From assembly GCA_003563465.1 (NCBI GenBank), contig PWVH01000113.1, forward strand, positions 1 through 6,530: a stretch of DNA of 6,530 nt. Direction: 5' to 3'. Both the position numbers and the translations under genes were made by a program. The stretch comes from Coriobacteriaceae bacterium (lineage in GTDB: Bacteria; Actinomycetota; Coriobacteriia; Anaerosomatales; SLCP01). Shown here piece after piece: positions 6,187-6,530 of the stretch (positions within the stretch are counted from its first letter, which is position 1; each line of letters starts with the position of its first letter). The notes under the pieces are model-generated. The model ran no database searches. It saw only the letters and a program-made list of their open reading frames with translations, and had not been told where the DNA came from.

Positions 6187-6530
6187 TTACGAATCGACTC
6201 TCGCCAACGCAGTCGCGACGATCTCGGCGTGGTCGAACGCAAGCTCCGGCAGCGCGTCCAGCCGGTGCCACGCCGCCTCTTCCGCATCGTCGCCACCATA
6301 GACCTCAGGCGGGACCTCCCCCGCATCCCCGGCGTAGACGACGCTCACCGTCCACCCGCGAGGATCGCGGCCTGGGTCGCCGAAGGCTCCCACCTGCAAC
6401 AGTGGCCCGTCGAACGTTAGCCCGGTCTCTTCGGCCAATTCACGCCGAGCTGCATCCACAAGGCGCTCTCCTTCGTCGACGAAGCCACCCGGCAGAGCCC
6501 ACTTGCTGCGAAACGGTTCCTGTCCTCGGC
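6187..6530 (-). CDS. Nudix hydrolase, C-terminal part (5' end outside the window)
   Basis: 113 residues and the TAA stop are visible; the beginning lies beyond the right edge. A complete Nudix box is present in visible residues 15-37: G, five residues, E21, seven residues, R29-E30-L, then EE and TG, with the metal-binding Glu residues in place. Before it is the usual SKWALPGGF. After it come FGDPGRDPRGW, a YAG strand and GDDAEEAAW, with LAFDHAEI near the C-terminus. This pattern is common in the ADP-ribose pyrophosphatase-like branch, so hydrolysis of ADP-ribose or a related nucleoside diphosphate is a reasonable guess, but substrate cannot be fixed from sequence. It reads in the same direction as the methionine operon but is separated from it by a promoter and riboswitch, so a functional link is not implied. 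Confidence 0.9.
   Translation of the reverse strand, partial: RGQEPFRSKWALPGGFVDEGERLVDAARRELAEETGLTFDGPLLQVGAFGDPGRDPRGWTVSVVYAGDAGEVPPEVYGGDDAEEAAWHRLDALPELAFDHAEIVATALARVDS

Noticed and set aside
1..6530. Mobile elements, CRISPR arrays, tRNA or rRNA genes
   Set aside because: I saw no transposase-like protein, inverted terminal repeats, regularly spaced repeats of CRISPR type, or tRNA/rRNA sequence. The gene order looks like stable chromosomal metabolism.

Overview
The window is GC-rich (roughly 60-65% by eye). All recognisable genes lie on the minus strand, so reading order runs from high to low coordinates. It holds one regulated methionine-biosynthesis operon, preceded by the 3' part of an unrelated Nudix hydrolase gene. 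The likely source is a GC-rich anaerobic bacterium, possibly a deep-branching actinobacterium of the Coriobacteriia type. That guess rests on base composition, on iron-sulfur proteins and a MetV/MetF pair typical of anaerobes and acetogens, and on a Gram-positive-style transcriptional T-box. No marker gene fixes the taxonomy.

Layout in transcription order (minus strand): (i) 6530-6187, C-terminal part of a Nudix hydrolase. (ii) 6158-6130, a sigma70-type promoter (TTGACT, 17-bp spacer, TAAACT). (iii) about 6122-5751, a T-box riboswitch with Stem I, an AUG (Met) specifier codon, stems II and III, the T-box antiterminator and a competing intrinsic terminator with a six-U tract. (iv) 5733-4561, a HcyBio/DUF39 protein (L-aspartate semialdehyde sulfurtransferase type). 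(v) 4558-4151, its NIL-domain, two-[4Fe-4S] partner. (vi) 4076-1578, cobalamin-dependent methionine synthase (MetH) without the C-terminal reactivation domain. (vii) 1581-913, MetV, the cysteine-rich MTHFR partner. (viii) 916-44, MetF, the methylenetetrahydrofolate reductase. A further gene may begin at about position 47 and run off the left edge.

The genes form a short route to methionine. The HcyBio and NIL-ferredoxin pair would make homocysteine directly from aspartate semialdehyde and a reduced sulfur source, bypassing the acyl-homoserine and cystathionine steps. MetV/MetF would reduce methylene-tetrahydrofolate to methyl-tetrahydrofolate. MetH would transfer that methyl group to homocysteine through cobalamin. 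The last three genes are joined by ATGA stop/start overlaps, which suggests translational coupling. The methionine-codon T-box would switch the whole unit on when tRNA-Met is uncharged.

The main point of interest is this combination. A homocysteine-forming module characterised in methanogenic archaea sits first behind a methionine-specific bacterial T-box and in front of the enzymes that consume homocysteine. The control element and gene order are independent evidence that DUF39/NIL-ferredoxin makes homocysteine in this bacterium.
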